A stretch of DNA of 32,592 nt from an uncultured Clostridia bacterium (GCA_947304245.1 CAMZAK010000009.1:1-32592), one strand, 5' to 3'; shown: positions 22,962-32,478, numbered from the stretch's first letter. The notes: a model not told the origin generated them from the letters alone. Made by a program: numbers and translations.

Positions 22962-23819
22962 TTATTTAAACTTAAAACCCTTACATTGGTTAGAAAGTTC
23001 TTGCTCATATCTATTCTGCAAAGCTTCTAAAAGCCTTGGTGCAGAATTTTTAATTTTTATGCCATTAATTGAATTAACCCCCATGCAAAGACAGCCACTA
23101 GCGCAAACAATTACTTCGTCTGCTTCTTTTAATTCTTCCAAATTAAAAGGTTTTTCTAAAACAGGTATTTTTAATTCTTTGCAAAATTGAATTAGGTGCG
23201 CTCTAGTAACGCCAGGTAAAATTAAATTATCTAGCGGTGCTGTTTTAAAAACACCATCTTTTAAAATTGCAACGTTAGAGTGGGCACATTCAGTAACTCT
23301 GCCGTTTCTATGTAAAATAGCCTCATCGCAGTTATTTTGTTTTGCTTTTTCGGAGGCTAAAACAGCTGGAATTAGGTTAATTGTTTTAATGTTGCAATGT
23401 AAAAATCTGGTGTCGGGCTCTATTATTAAATTATATCTTAAACTTTTCATGTTTTTAATTTCTTTTTCTTTTACTGTAATTAAAAGATTAGGAGAAGCGT
23501 TTTCAGGAAAAACGTGGTCTCTTAAAGCGGCACCTCTAGAAACCTGCCAGTAAACTATTTGGTTTTGGCTGCCTTGTTTTTTAACTAGCATTTCAATTGT
23601 TTTTTTTAACTCTTCCTTAGGCATATTAAAATTTATTTTTAAAAGTTTTAGGCTACTATAAAATCTGTTTATGTGTTCTTTTAAAGCAAATGGCGTGTTG
23701 TTTAAGCAATAAACCACTTCATAAACACCGTCACCAAAGTAAATAGATCTATCTGTTATAGGGATCTTCATCTCTTCTAGTGGTTTAATAACACCGTTAT
23801 AATATGCTAAGCTTTCCAT
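22962..23819 (-). CDS. dat: D-amino acid aminotransferase (class IV)
   Basis: This fold-type IV pyridoxal-phosphate enzyme interconverts D-alanine and D-glutamate with their keto acids, supplying D-amino acids for peptidoglycan. The 285-aa protein has ITDRSIYFGDGVYEVV near the N-terminus, QVSRGAALRDHVFP (the D-amino acid aminotransferase hallmark R-x-H-x-F-P), the cofactor Lys in NIKTINLIPAVLA, and VTECAHSNVAILKDG followed by LILPGVTR. Branched-chain and aminodeoxychorismate enzymes share the fold, but the RDHVFP motif favours D-amino acids. The ATG at 23819 has AAGGAGAA upstream. dapL lies upstream on the same strand with a 160-bp gap. The last 190 bp are copied downstream. Confidence 0.85.
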   Translation of the reverse strand: MESLAYYNGVIKPLEEMKIPITDRSIYFGDGVYEVVYCLNNTPFALKEHINRFYSSLKLLKINFNMPKEELKKTIEMLVKKQGSQNQIVYWQVSRGAALRDHVFPENASPNLLITVKEKEIKNMKSLRYNLIIEPDTRFLHCNIKTINLIPAVLASEKAKQNNCDEAILHRNGRVTECAHSNVAILKDGVFKTAPLDNLILPGVTRAHLIQFCKELKIPVLEKPFNLEELKEADEVIVCASGCLCMGVNSINGIKIKNSAPRLLEALQNRYEQELSNQCKGFKFK

Positions 23820-23979
23820 GAAAATTCTCCTTTTAGTTTAGATTAAATTTAATATGTTATTATTAATATAATTAGTCTTTAGTGAAAATTATTAGTAAAT
23901 ATAATTTAAAATTAAATTTATGAATTATAAGGTTTTAAAATTAGCGTTATTTTTAAAGTGTTTTTGTTATGTATATTAA

Positions 23980-25158
23980 TTAAAAGAAATTTTTAATTAA
24001 TTCCATTGCTTTTAATGTGTCTTCTTTTTTTCCGAACGCAGTTAATCTGAAAAAGTTTTTGCCATTTTCTCCAAAGCCTTCTCCTGGTGTTCCAACAATT
24101 TGCAACTTTTCTAGCATTAAATCGAACAGTTCCCAGGAGCCTAAAGAGTTAAAGCATTTAAACCAAATGTATGGCGAGTTTTTTCCGCCTGTGTAGAAAA
24201 CATTCATCTCGTTTAATGTGTTACATATTATTTTAGCGTTTTCTTTGTAGTAGTTTAAATTTTCTTTAATTTGTTCTTGGCCTTGTCTTGTGAAAATTGC
24301 TTCTGCTCCTTTTTGAATTATGTAGGCCACCCCGTTAAAAGAGGCTGTTTGGCGCCTAAACCATAAATCTTTTAAACAAGAACCGTTTCTAACAAGCTCT
24401 TTAGGAATTATTGTGTAGCCGCATCTTGTTCCTGTAAAACCTGCAGATTTTGAAAAAGAGTAAATTTCTATTGCACATTTTTTAGCGTCTTCAATTTCAT
24501 AAATGCTTTTGGGAAGAGTGCTGTCTTCAATGAAGTTTTTGTAAACCGAGTCGAAAATTATGACAGCGTCTTTTGAAATGGCGTAGTCCACCCAAATTTT
24601 TAGTTGATCTTTATTGTAGGTTGCGCCGGTTGGGTTGTTTGGTGAGCATATGTAAATTAGGTCTACATCTTGGTTTTCATCCGGCATTGCTAAAAAATTG
24701 TTTTCATGGGTTGCATTAGCATAAACAATTTGGTTGCCATAAATTATGTTTGTGTCTTCGTAGGCGGGGTAAACTGGGTTTGGAATTAAAACTTTTTGGT
24801 TTTTTTCAAAAAGGTTTAAAATGTTTGCACAGTCACTTTTAGCGCCATCACTTATGAAAATTTCAGATTCTTCTAAAGATATGCCTTCTTCTTTAAATTC
24901 TTTAATTATGTTATTAATTAAAAAAGAATAACCCCTATAAGGGCCATATCCTTTAAAAGTTTCTTCTTCAGACATTTCTAAAACTGCGTCATTTAGGCCT
25001 TTAATTATTGTTTTTGCTAGAGGTTTTGTAACGTCTCCAATTCCCATATTATATATTTTTTTAGAAGGGTTTCTTTTAGCAAAATCAGAAACTTTAGATG
25101 AAACTTTTTCAAAAAGAAAATTTTTTTTTAATCTTTCAAAATTCACATTAACCTTCAT
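23980..25158 (-). CDS. dapL: LL-diaminopimelate aminotransferase
   Basis: DapL makes LL-diaminopimelate directly from tetrahydrodipicolinate, a one-step route to lysine and meso-diaminopimelate used by many Clostridia. The 392-aa class I/II aminotransferase matches the family in order: YNMGIGDVTKPL, FKGYGPYRGYSFL, ISDGAKSDCANIL, CSPNNPTGATY, the cofactor Lys in SFSKSAGFTGTRCGYTIIPKEL, WFRRQTASFNGVAYI, NSPYIWFK and GTPGEGFGENGKNFFRLTAFG. The ATG at 25158 is preferred over the TTG at 25167 because AGGAG lies 9 nt before the ATG and only one base before the TTG. Together with the neighbouring D-amino acid aminotransferase it serves cell wall synthesis. Confidence 0.93.
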   Translation of the reverse strand: MKVNVNFERLKKNFLFEKVSSKVSDFAKRNPSKKIYNMGIGDVTKPLAKTIIKGLNDAVLEMSEEETFKGYGPYRGYSFLINNIIKEFKEEGISLEESEIFISDGAKSDCANILNLFEKNQKVLIPNPVYPAYEDTNIIYGNQIVYANATHENNFLAMPDENQDVDLIYICSPNNPTGATYNKDQLKIWVDYAISKDAVIIFDSVYKNFIEDSTLPKSIYEIEDAKKCAIEIYSFSKSAGFTGTRCGYTIIPKELVRNGSCLKDLWFRRQTASFNGVAYIIQKGAEAIFTRQGQEQIKENLNYYKENAKIICNTLNEMNVFYTGGKNSPYIWFKCFNSLGSWELFDLMLEKLQIVGTPGEGFGENGKNFFRLTAFGKKEDTLKAMELIKNFF

Positions 25159-25243
25159 AATTTTCAACTCCTAAAATTAATTTTAAATTCACAATTTAAT
25201 TATATGTTACATTTTGCTTTAAAGTGATTTTAATTTATAATTG

Positions 25244-25272
25244 AGTTTAGCATATTTTGTCTTAAAAAACAA
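25244..25272 (-). promoter_or_regulatory. dapL promoter with extended -10
   Basis: On the minus strand TTGTTT (25267-25272), a 17-bp spacer and TAAACT (25244-25249), with TGC before the -10. ATATGCTAAACT is identical to the purB promoter core. Confidence 0.6.
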
Positions 25273-25297
25273 TAATTAGTATCATATTTACTTAAGT

Positions 25298-25324
25298 TTG
25301 CATTTTTAAAATAATTGATATAAT
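25298..25324 (+). promoter_or_regulatory. cysS operon promoter with extended -10
   Basis: TTGCAT (25298-25303) and TATAAT (25319-25324) are 15 bp apart, which is short, but TGA directly before TATAAT supplies an extended -10. It is divergent from the dapL promoter. The leader is about 40 nt, too short for a T-box. Confidence 0.6.
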
Positions 25325-25369
25325 ATTTATTTAAATTGTGGTTATTATGCCATTTTTTGTGAGGTAAAG

Positions 25370-26785
25370 ATGAGAATTTATAATAGTTTAACGAAAAAAT
25401 TGGAAGAATTTGTGCCTATTAATAAGGATGAGGTTAAAATTTATGTTTGCGGGCCAACAGTTTACAGTTTAATTCACATAGGAAATGCAAGACCAATCAT
25501 AATATTTGATTGTTTTAGAAGATATTTAAAATATTTAGGATATTCTGTTAAATATGTTCAAAATTTTACCGATATTGATGATAAAATAATAAATCGCGCT
25601 AAAAAGGAGAAACTAACTACAAAAGAGTTGGCTGAAAAATATATTAAAGAATATGAGAAAGATGTTTCCAATTTAAATGTTGAAAAGCCAACTATTTCTC
25701 CAAAAGTTACCGAAAACATTAATTTAATAATTAAACTAATTGAAAAACTAATTGAAAAAAAATATTGTTATGAGGTGAATGGAAATGTTTATTTTAGTGT
25801 GTCTTCTTATGAGGGTTATGGAAAACTTTCAAATATGCCTTTAAAAGAGTTGGAAAAAGGCAAAAGAGTTGAAATATCTGATTTAAAAAAATCTGCATTA
25901 GACTTTGCGGTTTGGAAAAAAGCAAAAGAAGATGAGCCTAGTTGGCAGTCTCCATGGGGGGAAGGTAGGCCAGGTTGGCATATTGAGTGTTCTGCAATGG
26001 CGTTACATTTTTTAGGGCAAACAATAGACCTTCATTGCGGAGGACAAGACCTAATTTTTCCACACCATGAAAATGAGATTGCACAAAGTGAAGCGGCAAC
26101 AGGGAAAATTTTTTCTAGGTTTTGGATGCACAACGGACATGTTAAAATAGATGGGAGCAAGATGTCTAAGTCTTCTGGAAATTTTTTAACAGTTAGAGAA
26201 ATTGGAGAAAAATATGGTTATGAAACCTTAAGGTTTTTCATTTTGCAAGCGCATTACAACATGCCTATTAATTTTACCGAAGAAAGTTTAAAGCAAAGCA
26301 AATTGGCATTGAAAAGGATTTATAATTTTAAAGAGAATCTGGAATTTGCAATTAAAAACTGCAAAGAAGAAGATGAAAAAAAAGACGAAGAGTTAAATTC
26401 TAGTTTGCAGGAAAAATTAAAATATTATGAAAAACAATTTTTTAATGCGTTAGATGAAGATTTTAACACTGCATTAGCTATTTCTTTTGTTTTTGAATTA
26501 ATTAGAAATTTTAACACGGTTTTAAAGGAAAAAAGAGGTGTTACAAGGTTAAATTTAAGCTTGGCAGAAAAAATTTTTTTAAAATTTATGAAAATTTTAG
26601 GAATAGTAGAGCAAAAAAGTTATAATAATATTCCAGAGAAGGTTTTAATTTTGTTTAAAAACAGAGAAGACGCAAGAAAAGAGAAAAATTTTAAATTAGC
26701 AGATGAATTAAGAGAAGAAATTTTAAAATTAGGTTTTCAAGTTGAAGAAACAAGATTTGGAAGTAAGATTAAAAAAATAAATTAA
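25370..26785 (+). CDS. cysS: Cysteine--tRNA ligase
   Basis: This class I synthetase charges tRNA-Cys using a zinc ion that selects cysteine. The 471-aa protein has the expected VCGPTVYSLIHIGNARP with the zinc-binding Cys27 and the HIGH-type HIGN at 36-39. Further zinc ligands are in GWHIECSAMA and the HHENEIAQSEAATG segment, and the KMSKSSGNF loop follows. The ATG at 25370 has GAGGT five to nine bases upstream. The cyclophilin lipoprotein gene begins 17 bp after its stop, so the two are probably co-transcribed. Confidence 0.96.
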   Translation: MRIYNSLTKKLEEFVPINKDEVKIYVCGPTVYSLIHIGNARPIIIFDCFRRYLKYLGYSVKYVQNFTDIDDKIINRAKKEKLTTKELAEKYIKEYEKDVSNLNVEKPTISPKVTENINLIIKLIEKLIEKKYCYEVNGNVYFSVSSYEGYGKLSNMPLKELEKGKRVEISDLKKSALDFAVWKKAKEDEPSWQSPWGEGRPGWHIECSAMALHFLGQTIDLHCGGQDLIFPHHENEIAQSEAATGKIFSRFWMHNGHVKIDGSKMSKSSGNFLTVREIGEKYGYETLRFFILQAHYNMPINFTEESLKQSKLALKRIYNFKENLEFAIKNCKEEDEKKDEELNSSLQEKLKYYEKQFFNALDEDFNTALAISFVFELIRNFNTVLKEKRGVTRLNLSLAEKIFLKFMKILGIVEQKSYNNIPEKVLILFKNREDARKEKNFKLADELREEILKLGFQVEETRFGSKIKKIN

Positions 26786-26801
26786 AATAAGGAGAAATAT
26801 T

Positions 26802-27638
26802 ATGAGAATTAAAAAAACAATTTTAGCATTGGGCTTAATTTTTAGTTTAGGGTTATTTTCAGGCTGTGGGAAAAAAGAAGAGCAGGTTGCTAATAACGAT
26901 GACTCTAAAACAGAAGAATTAAAAATTGGGTCATTAGTTACAAAAGGAGAAATTAAAGACCAATTAGCACCTCCAGCAAAAGGAGAAGAAGTTGCTGTTA
27001 TTAAGGTTAAAGATTATGGAGAAATTAAATGTAGACTGTTCCCTGAAGTTGCGCCTTCAGCGGTTGAAAATTTTAAAAAGTTTGCAAAGGAAGGAAGATA
27101 TAACAATTCAACATTTCACAGAGTAGTGGAAGATTTTATGATTCAAGCAGGAAAAGAAGCGGACGAGAAAAAAGAGGGCAGAGAAGATGTTAAAAGAACG
27201 CAGGTTGAGTTAAACCCTTCTGTGCACCATTTAAACGGAGCGCTTTGCATGGCAAGAGACAAAGACCTAAAAAAAGGACAAGGCTGCCAGTTTTACATTG
27301 TTTCTAGTGAAACTGGAAAAACAGCAGATTTTAACAAAATTAAAGAGAAAGCTAATGAATTTTACAAAAAAGAAAATTTAAATGTTAATGTAGATTTTAA
27401 TGAAAAAACAAAAAAACTGTATAAAGAACATGGAGGAAAACCAGATTTAGACATGATGTACACCGTTTTTGGGCAGGTTTTCCAAGGACAAGATGTTGTT
27501 AAAAAAATTGAAAAAGCTCCTAAGAAAGAAAAAAATGAGACTAAAGATAAGGATGAGTTAAACCAAATCAATGCAGGAGAAAGAAGTGTTACTAAAAATC
27601 CTGTAGTTATTGAAAAAATTGAAATTGTTAAAATTTAA
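26802..27638 (+). CDS. Cyclophilin-type peptidyl-prolyl isomerase lipoprotein
   Basis: This enzyme speeds cis-trans isomerisation of proline bonds, probably helping secreted proteins fold outside the membrane. A lipoprotein signal peptide is clear: KK near the start, a hydrophobic core, and the lipobox LFSGC with Cys22. A charged linker is followed by the cyclophilin domain with NNSTFHRVVEDFMIQAGKE, HHLNGALCMARD, GCQFYIV and TVFGQVFQGQDVVKKIEKAP. An insertion of about 40 residues before the TVFG strand resembles that of other clostridial cyclophilin lipoproteins. AAGGAGA precedes the ATG. The gene lies between cysS and the topoisomerase genes in one apparent operon. Confidence 0.9.
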   Translation: MRIKKTILALGLIFSLGLFSGCGKKEEQVANNDDSKTEELKIGSLVTKGEIKDQLAPPAKGEEVAVIKVKDYGEIKCRLFPEVAPSAVENFKKFAKEGRYNNSTFHRVVEDFMIQAGKEADEKKEGREDVKRTQVELNPSVHHLNGALCMARDKDLKKGQGCQFYIVSSETGKTADFNKIKEKANEFYKKENLNVNVDFNEKTKKLYKEHGGKPDLDMMYTVFGQVFQGQDVVKKIEKAPKKEKNETKDKDELNQINAGERSVTKNPVVIEKIEIVKI

Positions 27639-27667
27639 ACTAATTAACTTCAAAGCAGGTTTTAAAG

Positions 27668-29641
27668 ATGAAAAAAGAACAAAATTACAATAATGAAAGC
27701 ATAAAATCTTTAAAAGGGGCAGATAGGGTTAGAAAAAGGCCTGGAGTTATTTTTGGCTCCGACGGGCTTGAAGGATGTGAACACAGTTTTTTTGAAATAT
27801 TGTCTAATTCAATTGATGAAGCAAGAGAAGGTTTTGGAAAAGAAATTGTGGTTGAAAAATGCGAAGATGGCTGCATTATTGTTGAAGATTTTGGTCGTGG
27901 TATTCCTGTTGGCTACAACAAATTAGAGAAAAAATATAACTGGGAGCTAATTTTTTGTGAGCTTTATGCTGGTGGGAAATATAACACAAATGCGGCAGAA
28001 AACTATGAATATTCTTTAGGGCTAAACGGTTTAGGGCTTTGTGCAACGCAATATTCTTCAGAATTTATGGATGTTACAATTCATAGAGAAAACAAAGAAT
28101 ATCTTTTGCATTTTAAAAAAGGAGAAAATGTTGGTGGGCTAAAAGAAACCAAAACAAAAGAAACAAAAACAGGGACTAAAATTTCATGGAAGCCAGATTT
28201 GGAAGTTTTCACCGACATAAACATTCCAATAAGCTATTTTAAGGATGTTTTAAAAAGGCAAGCCGTTGTAAACAGTGGAATTTTGTTTAAGTTTAAGCAT
28301 AAAGAAAAATTAAACGAGTTTTACTACAAAGAAGGAATTAAAGACTACGTTAAAGAGATTGCAAAAGACAAAGCTCTTTCAAAGGTTGTTTATTTTAATG
28401 CAGAAAAGAAAGGAAAAGACAGAAAAGACAAAGACGAATACAAGGTTAAACTTTCTTGTGCATTTTGTTTTTCAAATAGCGTAAAATTAATTGAATATTA
28501 CCACAATTCTAGTTGGCTTGAACATGGAGGTTCTCCCGAAAAAGCATTAAAACAAGCTTTTGTTTCACAAATTCATTCATATTTAAAACAAAATGGGAAA
28601 TATAATAAAAACGAAAACAAAATTAGTTTTGTTGATGTGGAGGAGAGTTTAATTTTTGTTTCTTCTTCCTTTTCAACGCAAACTTCATATGAAAATCAAA
28701 CTAAAAAAGCAATAACAAATCAGTTTATTTATGAAGCCATGCTAGAATTTTTAAAGCACAATTTAGAAATTTATTTTATTGAAAACCCACAAGAAATAGA
28801 GAAAATTTCTAAACAGATTTTAATTAACAAAAGAAGCCGTGAAAAGGCAGAAAAAACGCGTCTTAATTTAAAAAAAATGCTGGTTACTAATTTAGATTTT
28901 GCAAACAGAATACAAAAATTTGTGGATTGCAGAAGTAAAGACATAACAAAAAGAGAACTTTTCATTGTGGAAGGAGATTCTGCCTTAGGGGCCTGCAAGC
29001 AAAGCAGAGATGCTAATTTTCAGGCCATTATTCCGGTTAGAGGAAAAATTTTAAATTGTTTGAAATCTGATTATGATAAGATTTTTAAAAACGATATAAT
29101 TAAAGATTTAATTAAGGTTTTGGGTTGTGGTGTTGAAGTTAAAAATAAATTTAATAAAGATTTTAAAACCTTTAAACTTGAAGGTTTGCGTTGGAACAAG
29201 GTGATTATTTGCACAGATGCTGATGTGGATGGCTTTCAAATTAGAACATTAATTTTAACCATGCTTTACAGGTTAACTCCTGGTTTAATTGAAAAAGGCT
29301 ATGTTTATTTGGCTTTGTCTCCTCTTTTTGAGATTATTACTAAAGAAAAAAGATATTTTGCTTACGATGAAGAAGAAAAAATAAGCATAATAGAACAGTT
29401 GGAAAAAGAAAAGAAGAAATATGAAATTAATAGGTCTAAGGGGCTAGGAGAAAATGAGCCAGACATGATGTGGCACACCACAATGTGCCCTGAAACGAGA
29501 AGACTTGTTAAGGTGGAGCCCGAACAAGAAGAAAAAACAAAAGAGATGTTTAATTTAATGTTAGGAGAAAACCTGCAAGGAAGAAAAGACTACATTTCAA
29601 AATTTGGAATAAACTACATTGAAAAAGCAGATGTTTCTTAA
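27668..29641 (+). CDS. Type IIA DNA topoisomerase subunit B (ParE/GyrB-like)
   Basis: This is the ATPase/TOPRIM subunit of a gyrase or topoisomerase IV. The 657-aa protein has a GHKL ATPase domain (RKRPGVIFGSDGLEG, EILSNSIDEA with the ATP-binding Asn, VEDFGRGIP, AGGKYNTNA, YSLGLNGLGLC) and a TOPRIM domain with IVEGDSALGACKQSRDANFQ, IPVRGKILN and CTDADVDGFQIRTL. The EGDSALGA form, rather than EGDSAGGSA, is typical of the topoisomerase IV-like pair of many Clostridia. The ATG at 27668 has a weak ribosome binding site, 29 bp after the cyclophilin gene. Subunit A follows after 113 bp. I would call it topoisomerase IV, with gyrase not excluded. Confidence 0.88.
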   Translation: MKKEQNYNNESIKSLKGADRVRKRPGVIFGSDGLEGCEHSFFEILSNSIDEAREGFGKEIVVEKCEDGCIIVEDFGRGIPVGYNKLEKKYNWELIFCELYAGGKYNTNAAENYEYSLGLNGLGLCATQYSSEFMDVTIHRENKEYLLHFKKGENVGGLKETKTKETKTGTKISWKPDLEVFTDINIPISYFKDVLKRQAVVNSGILFKFKHKEKLNEFYYKEGIKDYVKEIAKDKALSKVVYFNAEKKGKDRKDKDEYKVKLSCAFCFSNSVKLIEYYHNSSWLEHGGSPEKALKQAFVSQIHSYLKQNGKYNKNENKISFVDVEESLIFVSSSFSTQTSYENQTKKAITNQFIYEAMLEFLKHNLEIYFIENPQEIEKISKQILINKRSREKAEKTRLNLKKMLVTNLDFANRIQKFVDCRSKDITKRELFIVEGDSALGACKQSRDANFQAIIPVRGKILNCLKSDYDKIFKNDIIKDLIKVLGCGVEVKNKFNKDFKTFKLEGLRWNKVIICTDADVDGFQIRTLILTMLYRLTPGLIEKGYVYLALSPLFEIITKEKRYFAYDEEEKISIIEQLEKEKKKYEINRSKGLGENEPDMMWHTTMCPETRRLVKVEPEQEEKTKEMFNLMLGENLQGRKDYISKFGINYIEKADVS

Positions 29642-29754
29642 ATTTTAAATAAGCTAAAACTTTTTAAAATAAAATAAATAACATATGGAAACAATAAGGT
29701 TTAGAAAAAAACTAAAGAAGCAGTTAAAATGAGAAAATTGAATTGGAGTAAATT

Positions 29755-31929
29755 ATGAAGAAAAAGCCATTGAGCAAAAAAAGTGTTGGCTCTGGAGATG
29801 GGTATTATATTAAATCTGCTGGAGTTGTTTTAAAAGAGCCCATAACCAAAACTTTAGAAAAAAACTACATGCCATACGCTATGAGCGTTATTCTTTCAAG
29901 AGCGTTACCGCAAATTGACGGGTTTAAGCCTTCTCATAGAAAGTTGCTTTACACCATGTTTAATATGGGGCTTTTAAAAGGTAAGCTCACTAAAAGCGCT
30001 AACATTGTTGGAGCAACAATGAAGTTAAACCCACATGGAGACGCTGCAATTTATGAAACCATGGTGCGTCTTTCTAGAGGTTATGAGGCGTTGTTATATC
30101 CTTATGTGGAGAGCAAAGGCAATTTTGGTAAGTTTTATTCTAGAGATATGGCTTATGCGGCTTCGCGTTACACAGAAGCAAAACTTTCTCCAATATGTGA
30201 AGAAATTTTCGATGAAATTGAAAAAGACGCTGTAGATTTTGTGCCCAATTACGATAACACAACAAAAGAACCTGTTTTGTTTCCAATTAAATTTCCTTCA
30301 ATTTTAATTAATTCTAATGTTGGAATTGCAGTTTCCATGGCGTCTTCAATTTGCCCATTTAACCTTGAAGAGGTTTTGAAAACAACAATAAAAATAATAA
30401 AAAAAGAAAAATTTAGCTTTTTGAGTGTTTTAAAAGGGCCAGATTTTCCAGGTGGTGGGTTTATTGTAAGAGATAACGAAGCATTAAAGAAAATTTTTAA
30501 AACAGGACGAGGTTCTTTTAAAATTCGCAGTAGGTATGAGGTGGACAAAGAAAATGGCTGCATAGACATAACACAAATCCCCTACACAACAACAGTTGAA
30601 GCCATAATAGATAAAATAATTTTAATGGTTAAAAGCAATAAATTGAAAGAAATTTCAGATGTAAGAGATGAAACAGATTTAAACGGGCTTAAAATTACAA
30701 TAGACTACAAAAGAGGCACTAATGTTAAAAATTTAATTGCTAAATTGTTTAAATATACTCCACTAGAAGATTCATATTCTTGCAATTTTAACATTTTGTG
30801 TGATGGTGTGCCTAAGGTTATGGGCATAAAAGAAATTATTTTAAATTGGCAACAATTCAGACAAAGCTGTGTTAAAAGAAGAACAAAGTTTGAGCTTTTA
30901 AGAAAAGAAAAAAAATTGCACTTAGTTCTAGGGTTAAATAAAATTTTATTAGATTTAGACAAGGCAATTAAAATTATAAGATCCACAGAAAAAGATGAAG
31001 ATGTTGTTTTAAATTTAATTAAAGGGTTTGAAATAGATGAGCTGCAGGCAGAATATGTTTGCGGGATTCGTTTGCGCAATTTAAATAAGGAATACATTTT
31101 AAACAGAGTTAAAGAAAAAGATGCTTTAAAGGCTGAAATAAAAGATTTAAAGAACATATTGGGCAGTGAGGAAAAAATTAATGAAATAATTTGTGATGAA
31201 CTAAAAGAAATAATTAAAAAATATAAAAAGCCAAGAAAAACGTTATTTTTAGATTCTGTTGAAGAATTTGAAGATGTAACCAATGAGAAGAATTTAAATT
31301 CTAGTGTTAATTTATTCATCACAAAAGAAGGTTATTTAAAAAAAATAACTAATCTTTCTTTACGGCAAAACAGCGAACAAAAACTTAAAGAAAAAGATGA
31401 AATTGTTATTTCAACCGAAGTTGAAGGCGATGTAGATATTTTAGTTTTTAGCAATGAATGCAAAATGAACAAGGTTAATTTATCTTGCTTAAAAGAAACT
31501 AAGGCTAGTTCTTTTGGAGAATTTTTGCCTGCTTACTTTAAATTTGGTGAAAAAGAAAAAATAGTGAAGATAATTTATACTAAAAGTTATGAAGGGTTTT
31601 TATTGTTTTTTTATGAGAACGGTTATGCTGCTAAGTTGCCGTTAAAATTGTTCAAAACAAACAGAAAAAAGCTATTGAATGCTTTTTATAAGAAAAGCAA
31701 CCTGGTTGAAATTTTTCATGAAACAAAAGAAAAAGATTACATGTTAAAAACAAGTGGCAGAAAAACACTAGTTTTAAATTCTGGTTTGGTTAAAGAAAGC
31801 AGCAAGAAAGAGAGCAAAGGAATTAAAGTTTTAAAGTTAACCGGAAAGAGTTACTTAAAAAATGTTTTAAAACTAGAAAAGAAAGAAGCAGAAAAATATG
31901 AACAAATTAGCCTAGAAGACTTAGTATGA
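29755..31929 (+). CDS. Type IIA DNA topoisomerase subunit A (ParC/GyrA-like)
   Basis: This is the DNA-breaking subunit paired with the preceding gene. The 724-aa protein has the winged-helix and tower regions of GyrA/ParC: YAMSVILSRALPQIDGFKPS, HRKLLYTMFNMG, NPHGDAAIYETMVRLS, and the catalytic Tyr139 in MAYAASRYTEAKLSP. NVGIAVSMASSICPFNL follows the active-site region. A coiled-coil segment near residues 440-490 and a shortened, irregular C-terminal beta domain complete it. I see no clear GyrA-box, which supports a topoisomerase IV-like decatenase. The ATG at 29755 has GGAG 8 nt upstream. Its TGA stop overlaps the ATG of a 23-codon frame. Confidence 0.88.
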   Translation: MKKKPLSKKSVGSGDGYYIKSAGVVLKEPITKTLEKNYMPYAMSVILSRALPQIDGFKPSHRKLLYTMFNMGLLKGKLTKSANIVGATMKLNPHGDAAIYETMVRLSRGYEALLYPYVESKGNFGKFYSRDMAYAASRYTEAKLSPICEEIFDEIEKDAVDFVPNYDNTTKEPVLFPIKFPSILINSNVGIAVSMASSICPFNLEEVLKTTIKIIKKEKFSFLSVLKGPDFPGGGFIVRDNEALKKIFKTGRGSFKIRSRYEVDKENGCIDITQIPYTTTVEAIIDKIILMVKSNKLKEISDVRDETDLNGLKITIDYKRGTNVKNLIAKLFKYTPLEDSYSCNFNILCDGVPKVMGIKEIILNWQQFRQSCVKRRTKFELLRKEKKLHLVLGLNKILLDLDKAIKIIRSTEKDEDVVLNLIKGFEIDELQAEYVCGIRLRNLNKEYILNRVKEKDALKAEIKDLKNILGSEEKINEIICDELKEIIKKYKKPRKTLFLDSVEEFEDVTNEKNLNSSVNLFITKEGYLKKITNLSLRQNSEQKLKEKDEIVISTEVEGDVDILVFSNECKMNKVNLSCLKETKASSFGEFLPAYFKFGEKEKIVKIIYTKSYEGFLLFFYENGYAAKLPLKLFKTNRKKLLNAFYKKSNLVEIFHETKEKDYMLKTSGRKTLVLNSGLVKESSKKESKGIKVLKLTGKSYLKNVLKLEKKEAEKYEQISLEDLV

Positions 31930-31997
31930 AATTTAAAAATTTTAATGAAATTAAAAGAGAATTTATTTTAAGTAAAAAGTTTTTGGAAAAAAATTAA
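31926..31997 (+). CDS. 23-codon frame overlapping the topoisomerase stop (possible remnant)
   Basis: An ATG overlaps the TGA of the preceding gene (ATGA), the usual geometry of translational coupling. It begins a short frame, MKFKNFNEIKREFILSKKFL, that stops at 31997. I do not recognise it. It may be the truncated start of a lost downstream gene of the operon, a genuine small protein, or chance. It has no separate ribosome binding site. Confidence 0.3.
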   Translation: MKFKNFNEIKREFILSKKFLEKN

Positions 31998-32188
31998 ACG
32001 TAATTGAAAGAAATTAAATGTGTGAGGTAAATATTTTTTATTTTTTATCATAAAAAATAGTAAAGTTATTATGCTAGGCATAAACTTTTGTTTAATTTTA
32101 ATTTTTATAAATAAACTAATCAAATTTTTGTTTATCTATATTATTGTAATTTTTAGTTTAATTAAAATTAATCTGTTTATATGATAGT

Positions 32189-32246
32189 TAAAAAATTAGA
32201 TTTAATTTTAATTGTTGTTTTTTATTTGGAGATGTTATGCAGTTGT
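32189..32246 (+). repeat. Direct repeat of the presumed start of the next gene
   Basis: About 57 bp here recur at 32533-32592, a 347-bp offset, including TTGGAGATGTTATGCAGTTG, a ribosome binding site followed by ATG-CAG-TTG. In this copy the frame stops after 11 codons. The second copy runs off the window, so it may be the true gene start and this one a duplicated 5' end. Confidence 0.75.
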
Positions 32247-32438
32247 GCCTTGTGCTCTTTTTTAAAGACTAAGAAAATTATATATATAGAATAAATTTAA
32301 TTAAATGGTTATTAGATATTAGAAAAAAATTAGAAATTTTTGTTGTTAAAATATTTAAAATTTTAATTAGGCTTTTAGTTGTGAGTTTTAATATAAATAA
32401 AAAATGCCACCTGGTTAAAGGTATAATTTAAACTTTTT

Positions 32439-32478
32439 AAAAAACGCTTACTTGTTTTTTAGTTAGCGTTATTTTTTT
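32439..32478 (+). terminator. Terminator-like hairpin in the end region
   Basis: AAACGCTTACT pairs with AGTTAGCGTT with one mismatch around a T-rich loop, followed by seven T at 32472-32478. A TATAAT at 32422-32427 lies only about 20 bp upstream. It probably ends transcription arriving from the left. Confidence 0.5.

Noticed and set aside
30705..31322. 205-aa open frame on the minus strand
   Set aside because: It is antisense to the well-conserved topoisomerase subunit A and its Ser/Phe/Leu-rich translation is typical of reversed Lys/Glu-rich coding DNA.
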